From positions 71,983-135,982 of the forward strand of contig JBQNAI010000005.1 in NCBI GenBank assembly GCA_052170555.1: a stretch of DNA of 64,000 nucleotides. The letters run 5' to 3'. Origin of the DNA: Scybalousia_A sp052170555 (lineage in GTDB: Bacteria > Bacteroidota > Bacteroidia > Bacteroidales > P3). This document shows positions 27,640 to 36,531 of the stretch, one piece after another. The notes beneath the pieces were generated by a model. The model saw only the letters and a program-made list of their open reading frames with translations, made no database searches and was not told the DNA's origin. The first letter of the stretch is position 1, and the number at the start of each line of letters is the position of its first letter. A program made the translations under genes and the position numbers.

Positions 27640-27911
27640 TATTCCCAAAAATTGATTCGTATTATAACGCCATTTATTGAAATTTTAGTATAAGTACAAC
27701 ACATTTTTAATCTCCATTTCTTCCATTAAAAATCATATAAATTTACAATTTCATATCATTATCCTATGTATTTATCATTACATTTAACTTTATAATCAGT
27801 AGAAATTCATTTGAATAATTTTTCTTTCATTTACTCAATTTATCACATTCAAATATCTAAATCAAATGTTCAAAAATGTACGAAAGTTTAGAAGTTGTAT
27901 TTTTCAATTAA

Positions 27912-27931
27912 AATACTCAATATTGAGTATT
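27912..27931. promoter_or_regulatory. Perfect 20-bp palindrome, candidate feoAB operator
   Basis: Ten-base arms AATACTCAAT and ATTGAGTATT meet without spacer. The right arm overlaps the ATTG (27929-27932) that serves as -33 element of the feoAB promoter, so a bound protein would block or contact polymerase there. It is a plausible site for an iron- or redox-responsive regulator. Confidence 0.6.
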
Positions 27932-27960
27932 GACCATAATTATAAAAAATCTTATTTTTG
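27929..27960 (+). promoter_or_regulatory. Promoter of feoAB
   Basis: ATTG at 27929-27932, a 20-base spacer, TATTTTTG at 27953-27960, matching the Bacteroidetes consensus. It lies about 72 bases before the ATG at 28032 and makes the longer in-frame start at 27930 untenable. Confidence 0.65.
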
Positions 27961-28031
27961 CACACTGGTATTTTTATAATGTTACATTGTATTATACAAA
28001 TTTGGTATGTGGTATAAAAACTCTGTTTGCT

Positions 28032-30422
28032 ATGAGACTATCCGAACTTAAAACTGGAGAAAAAGGAATAATTGTTAAAGTATTCGGACATGGTGCTTTC
28101 AGAAAACGTATCTTAGAAATGGGTTTTGTGAGTGGTAATGTCGTAGAATCTATCCTCAATGCTCCACTTAATGACCCAATAAAATACAAATTGCTAAATT
28201 TTGAAGTTTCTTTGCGACATAAAGACGCAGAACAAATAGAGATAGTGAGTTTTGATGATGCCAGTTCGTTAGGTACTAGAAATAATGCAACTTTACATAG
28301 TCTTCAATTTGATATTCCTGAAAATATTAAAGCTCTTGCTGAAAAAAAATCTAAAACCATTAATGTTGCTTTGGTAGGAAATCCAAATTGTGGTAAAACT
28401 TCTGTTTTCAATATTGCAGCTCACGCACATGAACACGTTGGTAATTACAGTGGAGTTACTGTTGATGAAAAAATAGGAACATTTAAATATAAGGACTATA
28501 CTTTCAACTTGACAGACTTACCTGGCACATATTCTCTTAGTGCATATTCGCCTGAGGAATTGTATGTTCGCAAACATATAATGAATAAACATCCAGATAT
28601 AATTCTAAATGTATTAGATGCTTCAAATATCGAACGTAATCTCTATCTAACTACTCAAATCATTGACATGGATTTGAAAATTGTCATAGCATTAAATATG
28701 TTTGATGAGTTACAAAAAAGCGGAGATAAGTTGGATTACTATCAAATGGCAACACTTCTCGGTATCCCTATTGTGCCAACAACCGGGAGAACAGGAGAAG
28801 GAATAAGTGCCTTGTTTGATAAAATAATAGATGTTTATGAAGACAAAGACAAACAAGCTCACCATATTCATGTCAATCACGGAGAAGATATTGAAAAGAG
28901 AATAAAAGAACTCAGATTTGCACTTTGTTCCCACAAATTCTCAGACGATATGTCTACTCGGTTTCTTGCCATTAAACTTTTGGAAAATGACGCAGACATG
29001 GAAGCGTTTGTTTGTGCCAACGATCCTGATAATAGTGTTATTACTTTAAGAAATGAAATCAAATTAGCTTTTGAAAAAGAAAACAAAACTGATTTGGAAA
29101 CTGCTATCACCGACGCCAAATATGGATTCATAAGAGGAGCTCTCAAAGAGGTATATCAAAAAAATGAAAAGCCCAATGGACACAAGCTGACAGATAGTAT
29201 AGACTCTATCGTTACAAACAAATACTTAGGATTTCCTATTTTTATCTTGTTTATGTTCATTACATTTTTTTCAACATTCTTTATAGGACAATATCCTATG
29301 GATTGGATAGATGCTCTATTTGGTTGGTTGGGAGAAAAAGTTTCATTATTGATGTCAGACGGCCCCCTAAAAGATTTACTTGTAGATGGTATAATATCAG
29401 GTGTGGGAAGTGTAATCGTTTTTTTACCAAACATTTTAATACTTTATCTATTTATTTCATTTATGGAAGATAGTGGCTATATGTCTCGTGCAGCTTTCAT
29501 AATGGATAAATTAATGCATAAGATGGGACTGCATGGGAAAAGCTTTATTCCTATGATTATGGGATTTGGTTGTAATATCCCTGCAATAATGTCTACCCGT
29601 ACGATTGAGGATAGGAAATCCAGATTGATAACTATGCTAATAATTCCTTTAATGTCTTGCTCTGCAAGAATACCAGTATATCTAATTTTAATAGGAGCAT
29701 TTTTCCCAACAAAAGCTCCGCTAATTCTTTTGTTTTTATATGTATTAGGGATGTCGCTCGCCATAATTATGGCAAAATTATTTAGTAAATTTATAGTAAA
29801 AGGTCAAAGTTCACCTTTTGTTATGGAACTTCCTCCCTACCGTATGCCTACACAGAAGGCGGTACTACGACACACTTGGGAAAAGGGTAAGGAATATTTG
29901 AAAAAAATGGGCACAATAATTCTCTTTGCTTCAATTCTAGTCTGGGCATTGGGATATTATCCTAATCACGATGCATATAAAGGTTCCAAAGAACAGATAG
30001 AAAATTCATATTTGGGAAAAATCGGGAAAAGTATAGAACCCGCAATGTCTCCGTGCGGATTTGATTGGAAACAAAGCGTATCTTTACTCAGCGGAGCATT
30101 TGCAAAGGAAATTGTTGCCTCAACTATGGGTGTTCTTTATTCGTCCTCTGACGACAGTGAGAGTGAAGCATCAGGTATTGTAGATGGTGATGAAGCAAAT
30201 CTCAGAATTTCACGTCTTGTTCACAACAATATGACTCCTTTATCTGCATTGTGTATGCTTATTTTTGTACTTCTATATATGCCTTGCTTGTCAACAGTGG
30301 TTGCTATTAAAAGTGAAACTGGCAAATGGAAATGGACACTATTTGTTATGGTTTATACTATTTGTTTAGCATGGATTTGCTCTACTATAGTCTTTCAGGT
30401 AGGAAATCTTATCATTTCTTAA
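28032..30422 (+). CDS. feoB: FeoAB, ferrous iron transporter (FeoA-FeoB fusion)
   Basis: Inner-membrane Fe(II) transporter with the FeoA SH3-like domain fused to the N-terminus, as usual in Bacteroidetes. 796 residues from 28032: FeoA (1-75, LSELKTGEKGIIVKVFGHG), then the G domain with GNPNCGKTS (116-124), DLPGTYSL, LNVLDASNIERNLYLTTQI and ALNMFDE, followed by the helical spacer. The membrane part has two Gate domains, with PMIMGFGCNIPAIMSTRTI and LLSGAFAKEIVASTMGVLY carrying the conserved cysteine and glutamate region. A Cys-rich partner gene follows 67 bases on. Ferrous uptake fits an anaerobe. Confidence 0.96.
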   Translation: MRLSELKTGEKGIIVKVFGHGAFRKRILEMGFVSGNVVESILNAPLNDPIKYKLLNFEVSLRHKDAEQIEIVSFDDASSLGTRNNATLHSLQFDIPENIKALAEKKSKTINVALVGNPNCGKTSVFNIAAHAHEHVGNYSGVTVDEKIGTFKYKDYTFNLTDLPGTYSLSAYSPEELYVRKHIMNKHPDIILNVLDASNIERNLYLTTQIIDMDLKIVIALNMFDELQKSGDKLDYYQMATLLGIPIVPTTGRTGEGISALFDKIIDVYEDKDKQAHHIHVNHGEDIEKRIKELRFALCSHKFSDDMSTRFLAIKLLENDADMEAFVCANDPDNSVITLRNEIKLAFEKENKTDLETAITDAKYGFIRGALKEVYQKNEKPNGHKLTDSIDSIVTNKYLGFPIFILFMFITFFSTFFIGQYPMDWIDALFGWLGEKVSLLMSDGPLKDLLVDGIISGVGSVIVFLPNILILYLFISFMEDSGYMSRAAFIMDKLMHKMGLHGKSFIPMIMGFGCNIPAIMSTRTIEDRKSRLITMLIIPLMSCSARIPVYLILIGAFFPTKAPLILLFLYVLGMSLAIIMAKLFSKFIVKGQSSPFVMELPPYRMPTQKAVLRHTWEKGKEYLKKMGTIILFASILVWALGYYPNHDAYKGSKEQIENSYLGKIGKSIEPAMSPCGFDWKQSVSLLSGAFAKEIVASTMGVLYSSSDDSESEASGIVDGDEANLRISRLVHNNMTPLSALCMLIFVLLYMPCLSTVVAIKSETGKWKWTLFVMVYTICLAWICSTIVFQVGNLIIS

Positions 30423-30489
30423 TATTATGATTATTAGATAAAACAAATCAAACTTTGAAAATACAACATCAATACAACAAGACAACAAT

Positions 30490-30657
30490 ATGAGTCTCGC
30501 AGTACAAAATATTTTAGTTAGTCTAGTGATAATGGTATCTGCTTTTTTCTTTTTAAAAAAATTTATTGGCAAAATCACTGGTAAAGAAAAAGAATGCAAT
30601 TGCAAAGGAGGAAGTTGCAATTGTTCAACCTGCCGACATTCTAACAAATCAAACTAA
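30490..30657 (+). CDS. FeoB-associated Cys-rich membrane protein
   Basis: A 55-residue protein with one membrane helix (NILVSLVIMVSAFFFLKKF) followed by a cytoplasmic cysteine cluster, ECNCKGGSCNCSTCRH. This is the small FeoB-associated family that accompanies feoB in Bacteroidetes; it may act like FeoC or in handling iron, which is inference. It starts with ATG at 30490 and is followed by a strong hairpin. A minus-strand frame overlaps it but has no family features. Confidence 0.85.
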   Translation: MSLAVQNILVSLVIMVSAFFFLKKFIGKITGKEKECNCKGGSCNCSTCRHSNKSN

Positions 30658-30677
30658 TAGCATTCTTATATACGTAA

Positions 30678-30717
30678 ACCAAATTCTCACATTAATGAAT
30701 TAAAGTGAGAATTTGGT
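30678..30717 (+). terminator. Terminator-like hairpin after the feo genes
   Basis: Perfect 13-bp stem ACCAAATTCTCAC (30678-30690) and GTGAGAATTTGGT (30705-30717), with the loop ATTAATGAATTAAA. The right arm and loop (AATTAAAGTGAGAATTT) are a variant of repeat A, so this copy looks adapted as the end of the feo transcript. There is no T-run directly after the stem. Confidence 0.6.
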
Positions 30718-30811
30718 GAAATAGTGTAGGACTTTACTTTATTGAAATGTATTGCTTAGGATTTATTTTCTCATTTAATATGAGATGCATCTTTGTTTTG
30801 AAAATTTTATT

Positions 30812-30819
30812 TACCTTTG
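30812..30819 (+). promoter_or_regulatory. Bacteroidetes -7 box (TACCTTTG)
   Basis: Perfect match to TAnnTTTG, 43 bases before the ATG at 30863. A TTTG lies at 30792-30795, slightly closer than usual. It excludes the longer in-frame start at 30785 for the TPM protein. Confidence 0.65.
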
Positions 30820-30862
30820 TGCGTTATTTATACTGCGTAGTATATTTTTGTATTACATAACA

Positions 30863-32152
30863 ATGAAGACAACTAGACAAAGCATAATATTTTTCTTATC
30901 CTCCGTATTATTTTTTCTGAGTTTTCAATCACTTATTGCTCAAATAGATGCCAAAAGTATTGAAAATCCTAAAATAAAAGGATTAACAAATTGGGTAAAT
31001 AATCAAGACAATATACTTTCTATGCAGACAGTACAGTTGCTTAATGAAAATATCAATCGCTTATATGACTCCACATCATGTCAAATAAGTGTGGTCGTTA
31101 TAGAAGGAGACAAACAAACTTCTGCTCGTGACCTTAGCATGGAACTATTCGACTTGTGGCAACCAGGAGGGAAAGATAAGAATAATGGCATGATAATTTT
31201 GGTAGTTACTCAGGCACGACAGTGTTTTTTTAGGACAGGTTATGGTCTTGAACACATTATTACCGATGCAAAATCTACAAAAATTTTTTCTCAGATAATG
31301 AAACCATACTTCATCGAAGGGAAATGGGACGAGGGGGTCACACAAGGAACAATGGAAATTATCAATCAATTATACAAACAGTATGACAATTATTCTAACA
31401 TTACAGGTAAAGAATATGATTCCAAAAGTTTAATAAAAAAATTGTTGATTGGTTATTTTTTCATTGGATGTATTGTTTTTATTTTAATTACAAGACTGCA
31501 AAAATTATCAATAAAAGATATTGAATACACTTTTAGATCTAAAAGAGTAAATCGTTATAAAAAAGTATTCAGAAATTATGTAGGTATCATTGCCACTTTA
31601 TCTATCTTTACATTACCTATATTCGTTATAATGTATAAATGGCGACTTTATATGATAAGAAATGAAAAAGTTTTCTGTACTTGTGGTAACGAAATGAGAC
31701 TTTTGTCCGAAAAAAATGAAGATGAATTTTTAAATCATTCGCAACAGTTAGAAGAATCCCTCAAATCAAGAGATTATGACGTATGGTTATGTCCCAAATG
31801 TGGTAGAATTGCTGTGTATTGTTACGAAAAAAATTCTTATTATGAAAATTGTCCCATATGTCATGCTAAAACATACGCTAAAATTTCAGAACAAATAATC
31901 CATACCGGTGTTTTAAAACAAAAAAATATAGTACGAAAAACGTATTATTGTAAAAACTGTCATCACAAAGACAATATAGACGAAAAGGTGGATAATTCAC
32001 TTTCACTTATTGGAGGTATAATGGCGGGAAATATAATGGGAAGTATGGATTCTGTAAAAGACTATGGACAACACAGAGGATTCAAAAATTTTTCTGGTGG
32101 ATCATTCGGCGGAGGTTTCTCTGGTGGCGGAGGAGGAGGGGGAAGTTGGTAA
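30863..32152 (+). CDS. TPM-domain membrane protein with zinc-ribbon-like region
   Basis: 429 residues from 30863. The signal peptide (FFLSSVLFFLSFQSLIAQ) is followed by a TPM domain of about 150 residues: KGLTNWVNNQDNILS, ISVVVIEGDKQTSARDLSMEL, GMIILVVTQARQCFFRTGYG. Two membrane helices follow (LLIGYFFIGCIVFILI, IATLSIFTLPIFVIMY), then a cytoplasmic part with four Cys pairs (CTCG, CPKCG, CPICH, CKNC). The protein ends in a glycine-serine tail, GGGFSGGGGGGGSW, typical of YgcG relatives. TPM proteins are often paired with LemA, as here; the role of the pair is unknown but probably concerns the cell envelope. Confidence 0.85.
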   Translation: MKTTRQSIIFFLSSVLFFLSFQSLIAQIDAKSIENPKIKGLTNWVNNQDNILSMQTVQLLNENINRLYDSTSCQISVVVIEGDKQTSARDLSMELFDLWQPGGKDKNNGMIILVVTQARQCFFRTGYGLEHIITDAKSTKIFSQIMKPYFIEGKWDEGVTQGTMEIINQLYKQYDNYSNITGKEYDSKSLIKKLLIGYFFIGCIVFILITRLQKLSIKDIEYTFRSKRVNRYKKVFRNYVGIIATLSIFTLPIFVIMYKWRLYMIRNEKVFCTCGNEMRLLSEKNEDEFLNHSQQLEESLKSRDYDVWLCPKCGRIAVYCYEKNSYYENCPICHAKTYAKISEQIIHTGVLKQKNIVRKTYYCKNCHHKDNIDEKVDNSLSLIGGIMAGNIMGSMDSVKDYGQHRGFKNFSGGSFGGGFSGGGGGGGSW

Positions 32153-32264
32153 TGAATATACTTATTTCATAATAATATCAAAATATCAACTATTTGATTT
32201 TATAACTTGATAAAAAAAACAAATGAATTCAATAAAATATTAACGATAGAAAATATAAAGAAAA

Positions 32265-32846
32265 ATGAAGTTAACAAAAAGAAACATAAGTTTATTAATC
32301 ATAGCAGGCATAATAACAATTTTAGGAGGTTGGACAATAAGTAACTACAATAGTTTAATAACTCTAAATGAAGGATGTTCTTCTCAATGGTCCAAAGTAG
32401 AAAGTCAATACCAAAGGCGAATGGATCTAATACCTAATCTAGTTGTAACAGTCAAAGGTTACGCAAAGCACGAACAGGAGACTCTAACCAAAGTTATAGA
32501 AGCTCGTAATCAAGCAACGTCATCATTACAGCAAGGTAATATTGAAGAGGTAGAAAAATCACAAACAGTAATAACATCTGCAATAAGAGATTTAAAAGTT
32601 GTCATAGAAAGATATCCGGATTTGAAAGCTAATGATAACTTTCTTGCATTGCAATCCCAACTGGAAGGAACAGAAAATCGTATTGCCGTAGAAAGACAAC
32701 GTTATGCTGATGTGATACAGCGATATAATCAAAAAATTAAAAGCTTTCCTACAAGAATTATAGCAAACATATTCGGATTTAAACAAAAAGATTATTACAT
32801 GGCACAAAAAGGCAGTGAAAATGCACCAAATGTGAATTTTGATTAG
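32265..32846 (+). CDS. lemA: LemA family protein
   Basis: 193 residues. An N-terminal membrane anchor (ISLLIIAGIITILGGW) precedes the LemA helical bundle: YNSLITLNEGCSSQWSKVES, QYQRRMDLIPNLVVTVKGYA and AVERQRYADVIQRYNQKIKSFPTRI, the last being highly conserved. A C-terminal FGFKQKDYY is also typical. It follows the TPM gene by 112 bases in the same direction, a conserved pairing. Molecular function unknown. Confidence 0.93.
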   Translation: MKLTKRNISLLIIAGIITILGGWTISNYNSLITLNEGCSSQWSKVESQYQRRMDLIPNLVVTVKGYAKHEQETLTKVIEARNQATSSLQQGNIEEVEKSQTVITSAIRDLKVVIERYPDLKANDNFLALQSQLEGTENRIAVERQRYADVIQRYNQKIKSFPTRIIANIFGFKQKDYYMAQKGSENAPNVNFD

Positions 32847-32888
32847 CAATTTTTGATATTGTAAAAATACTATGCCAATTCATAAAAT

Positions 32889-32946
32889 TAATGTGAGACT
32901 TTAATAAAATAAAGAGGGACTTTAATTTGTTAGGATGGCACTTTGT
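32889..32946. repeat. Dispersed repeat A, tandem units
   Basis: Three units in a row: AATGTGAGACTTTAATAAAA, TAAAGAGGGACTTTAATTTG and TTAGGATGGCACTTTGTTAGG. The section 32901-32923 equals the reverse complement of 198-220. It lies between lemA and parC. Confidence 0.75.
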
Positions 32947-33012
32947 TAGGACGACTTATAATTTTTATTTGACTATTTGCAAAACAACAAAATCTAAAAT
33001 TAAACTTTACAA

Positions 33013-35580
33013 ATGCAAGAAGGAAACATTAACGAAAAAAATGGTAATAAAGGACGTCAAACGGCATCCATAAGAGGAATGTATCAAGATTGGTTTTTGG
33101 ATTATGCCTCTTACGTAATTTTAGAACGTGCAATTCCTCATGTAAATGATGGATTAAAGCCAGTACAACGCCGTATTCTCCATTCAATGAATGAATTAGA
33201 TGACGGTAGATATAATAAAGTAGCTAACATTGTGGGAAATACGATGAAATATCATCCACATGGCGATGCTTCTATCAGTGATGCTATCACGGGGTTGGGA
33301 CAAAAAGAAATTATGATTGATACTCAAGGTAATTGGGGCAATATTTTAACAGGCGATTCCGCTGCTGCTCCTCGTTATATAGAAGCTCGTTTAAGTAAAT
33401 TTGCTATTGAAACTTCATTTAATTATAGAACTACGACCTTTCACCCATCATATGATGGTAGAAACCAAGAACCCGATACTCTTCCTATCAAATTCCCATT
33501 ACTCTTGGCACAAGGAGCTAAGGGTATTGCTGTCGGATTAGCTTGTGAGATACTTCCTCACAATTTTATTGAACTTCTAGATGCCTCTATCTCTATTTTG
33601 AAGGATGAACCGTTTGTTATCTATCCAGACTTTCCGACCGGAGGACTTATGGACGTGAGTGAATACAACGATGGAGTAAGAGGAGGACGACTTTTGATAA
33701 GAGCAAAAATTCAACGTGAAGACGCTAAAACTCTTGTCATAACAGAAATTCCTTATTCCACCACAGCAGACTCCTTAATTGACTCCATAGCAAAAGCAAA
33801 CGACACTGGAAAGTTAAAGCTTAAAAAAATAGAAAACAACACTGCTCAAAACGTAGAGATAAGATTACATTTACCCAATGACGTTTCATCAGACCAAACA
33901 ATAGATGCACTATTTGCTTTTACGGACTGTCAAAAAAGTATATCTCCTAACTCATGTGTCATTGACAATCAGCGACCTTGCTTCATGCCTATCAGTGATA
34001 TCCTACGAAGAAACACACAAACAACTGTTGATTTATTGAAAAAAGAGTTAGAATTAGAATTAAATGACTTAAAAGAGCGATGGCAATGGATTAGTTTGGA
34101 GAGAATCTTCATTGAAAATGAAATTTATGAGGATATAAAACCATGTACAACTGATGATTCTATAAATTCAACCATTTTCAAGGGGCTGGAGCCTTTTGTT
34201 AAAGGACTTATCAGAGACATTACCTTGGATGATATCCTGCATTTGCGAAAAATACCCATAGATCGCATATCCAAATACAATAGTGCCAAATCACAAAATG
34301 ATATTGAGGCGATAGAAACAGATATACAGGAGGTTAAAAACAATCTTTCACATCTTACCGACTACGCAATTAGATGGTTCAAACATATTAAGGAAAAATA
34401 TGGCAAAGGTAGGGAAAGAAAAACTGAGATTAGGTCATTTCATCATATTGAGGTTTCCTTAGTGGCGGCAGCGAGTGAGAAATTATATTGTAACTTCAAT
34501 GAAGGTTTTGCTGGCTACAAACTTAAAGGAGAAAACGTGCAATATATTTGTGATTGCTCTACGCTTGACGATATCATCGTGGTAAGGCAAAACGGTACGT
34601 ATGTGGTTAAAAAAATCAGTGAGAAAGATTTTGTCGGTAAAGATATAATTCACATTGCCGTATTCAAACGTAACGATGACCGTACAATATATAACATCAT
34701 GTATAACAATGGTCCTTACGGTAGATGCTTTGCTAAACGTTGTGCCATCACAGGAGTTATTCGTGATAAGGAATATGATTTTACGCAAGGGGTGAAAGGC
34801 TCTACAATACTATATTTTTCGGCCAATCCTAACGGAGAGGCAGAAAAGGTTACGGTATATCTGAAAGCTAGACAGCGAATGCGCCGTTTAAGTTTCATAT
34901 ATGATTTTGCCAAACTTTCCATTAAAGGAAAGAATGCACAAGGAAATGTTGTTGACCCCAATCCTGTTCGTCGTATTAGTAAGAAAACAGGAGGTGTGTC
35001 TACTCTCCAGGCTCAGAAAATATGGCTTGACACATCCATTATGCAATTAAATACTTTGGAAAGAGGAAATCTTTTGGGCAAATTCAAAGGAGGAGACAAA
35101 ATTATTATAATAACACAAAACGGAACATATAGAATAACAGATCCAGATTTGAATTTACATTTTGATGATGACACTCTATTAGTGGAAAAATACAATCCGA
35201 ACAAACCTATCACCGTAATATATTGGGAAAACAAGGCTTCGGCATATTATATTAAACGATTTGTTCCCGAGATATTATCAAACGACAGAGTGTCTTTCCT
35301 TGATAGTGAAACAAGTTCTCTAAAATATTGTCTTACCGACTGGCTAGGTCAAATCAGTATCAATGGTGAAACTAAGCAAGTAACAGAATTAGTAGACATA
35401 ATGAAACATAAAGCAAAAGGAAAGAAAATTAGTAAAGATAAAAAAACAAAAATCAAAGTTCTTGACCCTATACCTTATGAAGAACCTATACAAGAAGGGG
35501 ATAAAGAAGATATTCAGAAAGATAACTTCTTTGAAGAAAAATTAGAAGAGGATAAAGGTGTACAAGGGTCCTTATTCTAA
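33013..35580 (+). CDS. parC: DNA topoisomerase IV subunit A-like (ParC)
   Basis: Breakage-reunion subunit of a type IIA topoisomerase, which decatenates chromosomes with ParE. 855 residues. DYASYVILERAIPHVNDGLK and PVQRRILHSMNE form the winged-helix entry, YHPHGDASISDAI follows, and SAAAPRYIEARLS carries the active-site tyrosine (about 121). The C-terminal part is a divergent beta-pinwheel and a charged tail. The lack of a GyrA box and the reduced QxxP region fit the Bacteroidetes ParC rather than GyrA; this choice is less certain than the family. No parE lies nearby. Confidence 0.88.
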   Translation: MQEGNINEKNGNKGRQTASIRGMYQDWFLDYASYVILERAIPHVNDGLKPVQRRILHSMNELDDGRYNKVANIVGNTMKYHPHGDASISDAITGLGQKEIMIDTQGNWGNILTGDSAAAPRYIEARLSKFAIETSFNYRTTTFHPSYDGRNQEPDTLPIKFPLLLAQGAKGIAVGLACEILPHNFIELLDASISILKDEPFVIYPDFPTGGLMDVSEYNDGVRGGRLLIRAKIQREDAKTLVITEIPYSTTADSLIDSIAKANDTGKLKLKKIENNTAQNVEIRLHLPNDVSSDQTIDALFAFTDCQKSISPNSCVIDNQRPCFMPISDILRRNTQTTVDLLKKELELELNDLKERWQWISLERIFIENEIYEDIKPCTTDDSINSTIFKGLEPFVKGLIRDITLDDILHLRKIPIDRISKYNSAKSQNDIEAIETDIQEVKNNLSHLTDYAIRWFKHIKEKYGKGRERKTEIRSFHHIEVSLVAAASEKLYCNFNEGFAGYKLKGENVQYICDCSTLDDIIVVRQNGTYVVKKISEKDFVGKDIIHIAVFKRNDDRTIYNIMYNNGPYGRCFAKRCAITGVIRDKEYDFTQGVKGSTILYFSANPNGEAEKVTVYLKARQRMRRLSFIYDFAKLSIKGKNAQGNVVDPNPVRRISKKTGGVSTLQAQKIWLDTSIMQLNTLERGNLLGKFKGGDKIIIITQNGTYRITDPDLNLHFDDDTLLVEKYNPNKPITVIYWENKASAYYIKRFVPEILSNDRVSFLDSETSSLKYCLTDWLGQISINGETKQVTELVDIMKHKAKGKKISKDKKTKIKVLDPIPYEEPIQEGDKEDIQKDNFFEEKLEEDKGVQGSLF

Positions 35581-35629
35581 GGTTGAATATAACAAATAAT
35601 ATACAATAAATCTCAAATTTAAAGCACTA

Positions 35630-36370
35630 ATGAATAAGAAATTTTTATTAATATTGAACCTCATATTAATAAGCTGTTGCGTTTTTTCTCAAAAAGAAGC
35701 AAATACATTTCTAAATAATCAAAGAGAAAAAACAAAAAGAGAAATTATATATCTTATTCCTTCAACCGAATTAATAAGGACAAACATAACCACTTTGGAT
35801 AGTGTTGATGATACCATTGTTTTGAGTATTTTCACACGTGAAATTGTGAATAGTTTGGAGTTTTACGGATTTGAGGTAAGACAAGTTACCTCTAATCCTA
35901 CGATATTAAAGGATAATGAACACACATTAGAAATTACACAGGCAGAAATAGAGGAATATTCTTTCTACGATTCAATTAAAGACGATTATACCCCAGAACT
36001 CAAATTTTACAAGCAACTCAATGGTGTTAGAATAAATATCTGGCTCACCTACAACAAACAAAAGCAAGAAGATAAATTGATTTTTTATAATGAAGAGCAA
36101 ATAACAGACGGCATGGAGGGGTATTTTGAGACTGAAAATTCAAAACAAACGTATGTTAACTATGAAATCGTTCCCATTAATCCAAATGACGTATACCTTA
36201 TTTCTTTTGCTAATGCAAGAAAGTGTGCTGAGTATTTTTTTAATTTTCTTTTGAATCGTTATGTGTATATTCATACGGGAGGTAAGGACAATAATTTCTA
36301 CAGCATTTCACCTCAAAGAACATTGTTAAAGAGCAAATACCCCTTTACTTCATTTGATATTATTCAGTAA
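35630..36370 (+). CDS. Exported protein of unknown function
   Basis: 246 residues, not recognised. The N-terminus MNKKFLLILNLILISCCVFSQ is a signal; LISC could act as a lipobox, but cleavage after VFSQ is equally possible. The mature region is acidic, with ELIRTNITTLDSVDD and a tyrosine-rich end. It begins 49 bases after parC and ends before the large inverted repeat, so it is probably the last gene of the parC transcript. Confidence 0.6.
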   Translation: MNKKFLLILNLILISCCVFSQKEANTFLNNQREKTKREIIYLIPSTELIRTNITTLDSVDDTIVLSIFTREIVNSLEFYGFEVRQVTSNPTILKDNEHTLEITQAEIEEYSFYDSIKDDYTPELKFYKQLNGVRINIWLTYNKQKQEDKLIFYNEEQITDGMEGYFETENSKQTYVNYEIVPINPNDVYLISFANARKCAEYFFNFLLNRYVYIHTGGKDNNFYSISPQRTLLKSKYPFTSFDIIQ

Positions 36371-36400
36371 TAAAAAATTATCAATATAATTTCAATATAT

Positions 36401-36488
36401 TAAAATAAAGTGCCGATTCAATAAATTAAAGTGGGACTTTGTTTTGTTAATCTCCCACTTTAATTTGTTGAATCGGCACTTTGTTTTA
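36401..36488. repeat. Long inverted repeat made of repeat A units
   Basis: Arms 36407-36436 and 36453-36482 are 30 bp long and pair at 29 positions; with five more pairs at the outer ends the arms reach 36 bp. Each arm holds AAAGTG-C-CGATTCAATAAATT and AAAGTGGGA words, two copies of the A motif facing each other. The loop is only 16 bases. It could terminate transcription in both directions and directly abuts the tcdA promoter. Confidence 0.85.
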
Positions 36489-36498
36489 ATATTTTTAG

Positions 36499-36506
36499 TA
36501 CCTTCG
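36499..36506 (+). promoter_or_regulatory. Bacteroidetes -7 box (TACCTTCG) of tcdA
   Basis: One mismatch to TAnnTTTG. A TTTG at 36480-36483, at the foot of the long inverted repeat, is 15 bases upstream and may serve as -33. The box lies 25 bases before the ATG at 36532, which excludes the TTG at 36517 as preferred start. Confidence 0.55.
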
Positions 36507-36531
36507 CACCGTATTTTTGAAACAAAGTATT

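Larger units (their letters stand above)
27640..28031. other. Divergent control region of the regulator and feoAB
   Basis: 392 non-coding bases between the hemerythrin-LuxR regulator and feoAB. It contains the feoAB promoter with a 20-bp palindrome (separate entries). The feoAB leader is about 70 bases long. No clear promoter was found for the regulator. Confidence 0.6.

Noticed and set aside
28700..29764. Several antisense frames of 74-95 codons inside feoB
   Set aside because: They are mirror frames of a strongly conserved coding sequence without promoter or family signals.
30366..30647. Minus-strand 93-codon gene
   Set aside because: It overlaps the plus-strand Cys-rich FeoB partner, whose helix plus cysteine cluster and position are convincing; the minus frame has no recognisable features.
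32040..32150. Glycine-rich repeat as a tandem repeat or type IX signal
   Set aside because: A GGGGGSW tail is standard for TPM/YgcG proteins and is not a secretion signal.
33013..35580. DNA gyrase subunit A
   Set aside because: The N-terminal half fits both, but the short divergent C-terminal domain and lack of a visible GyrA box favour ParC; gyrA was not chosen, though the distinction deserves a tree.
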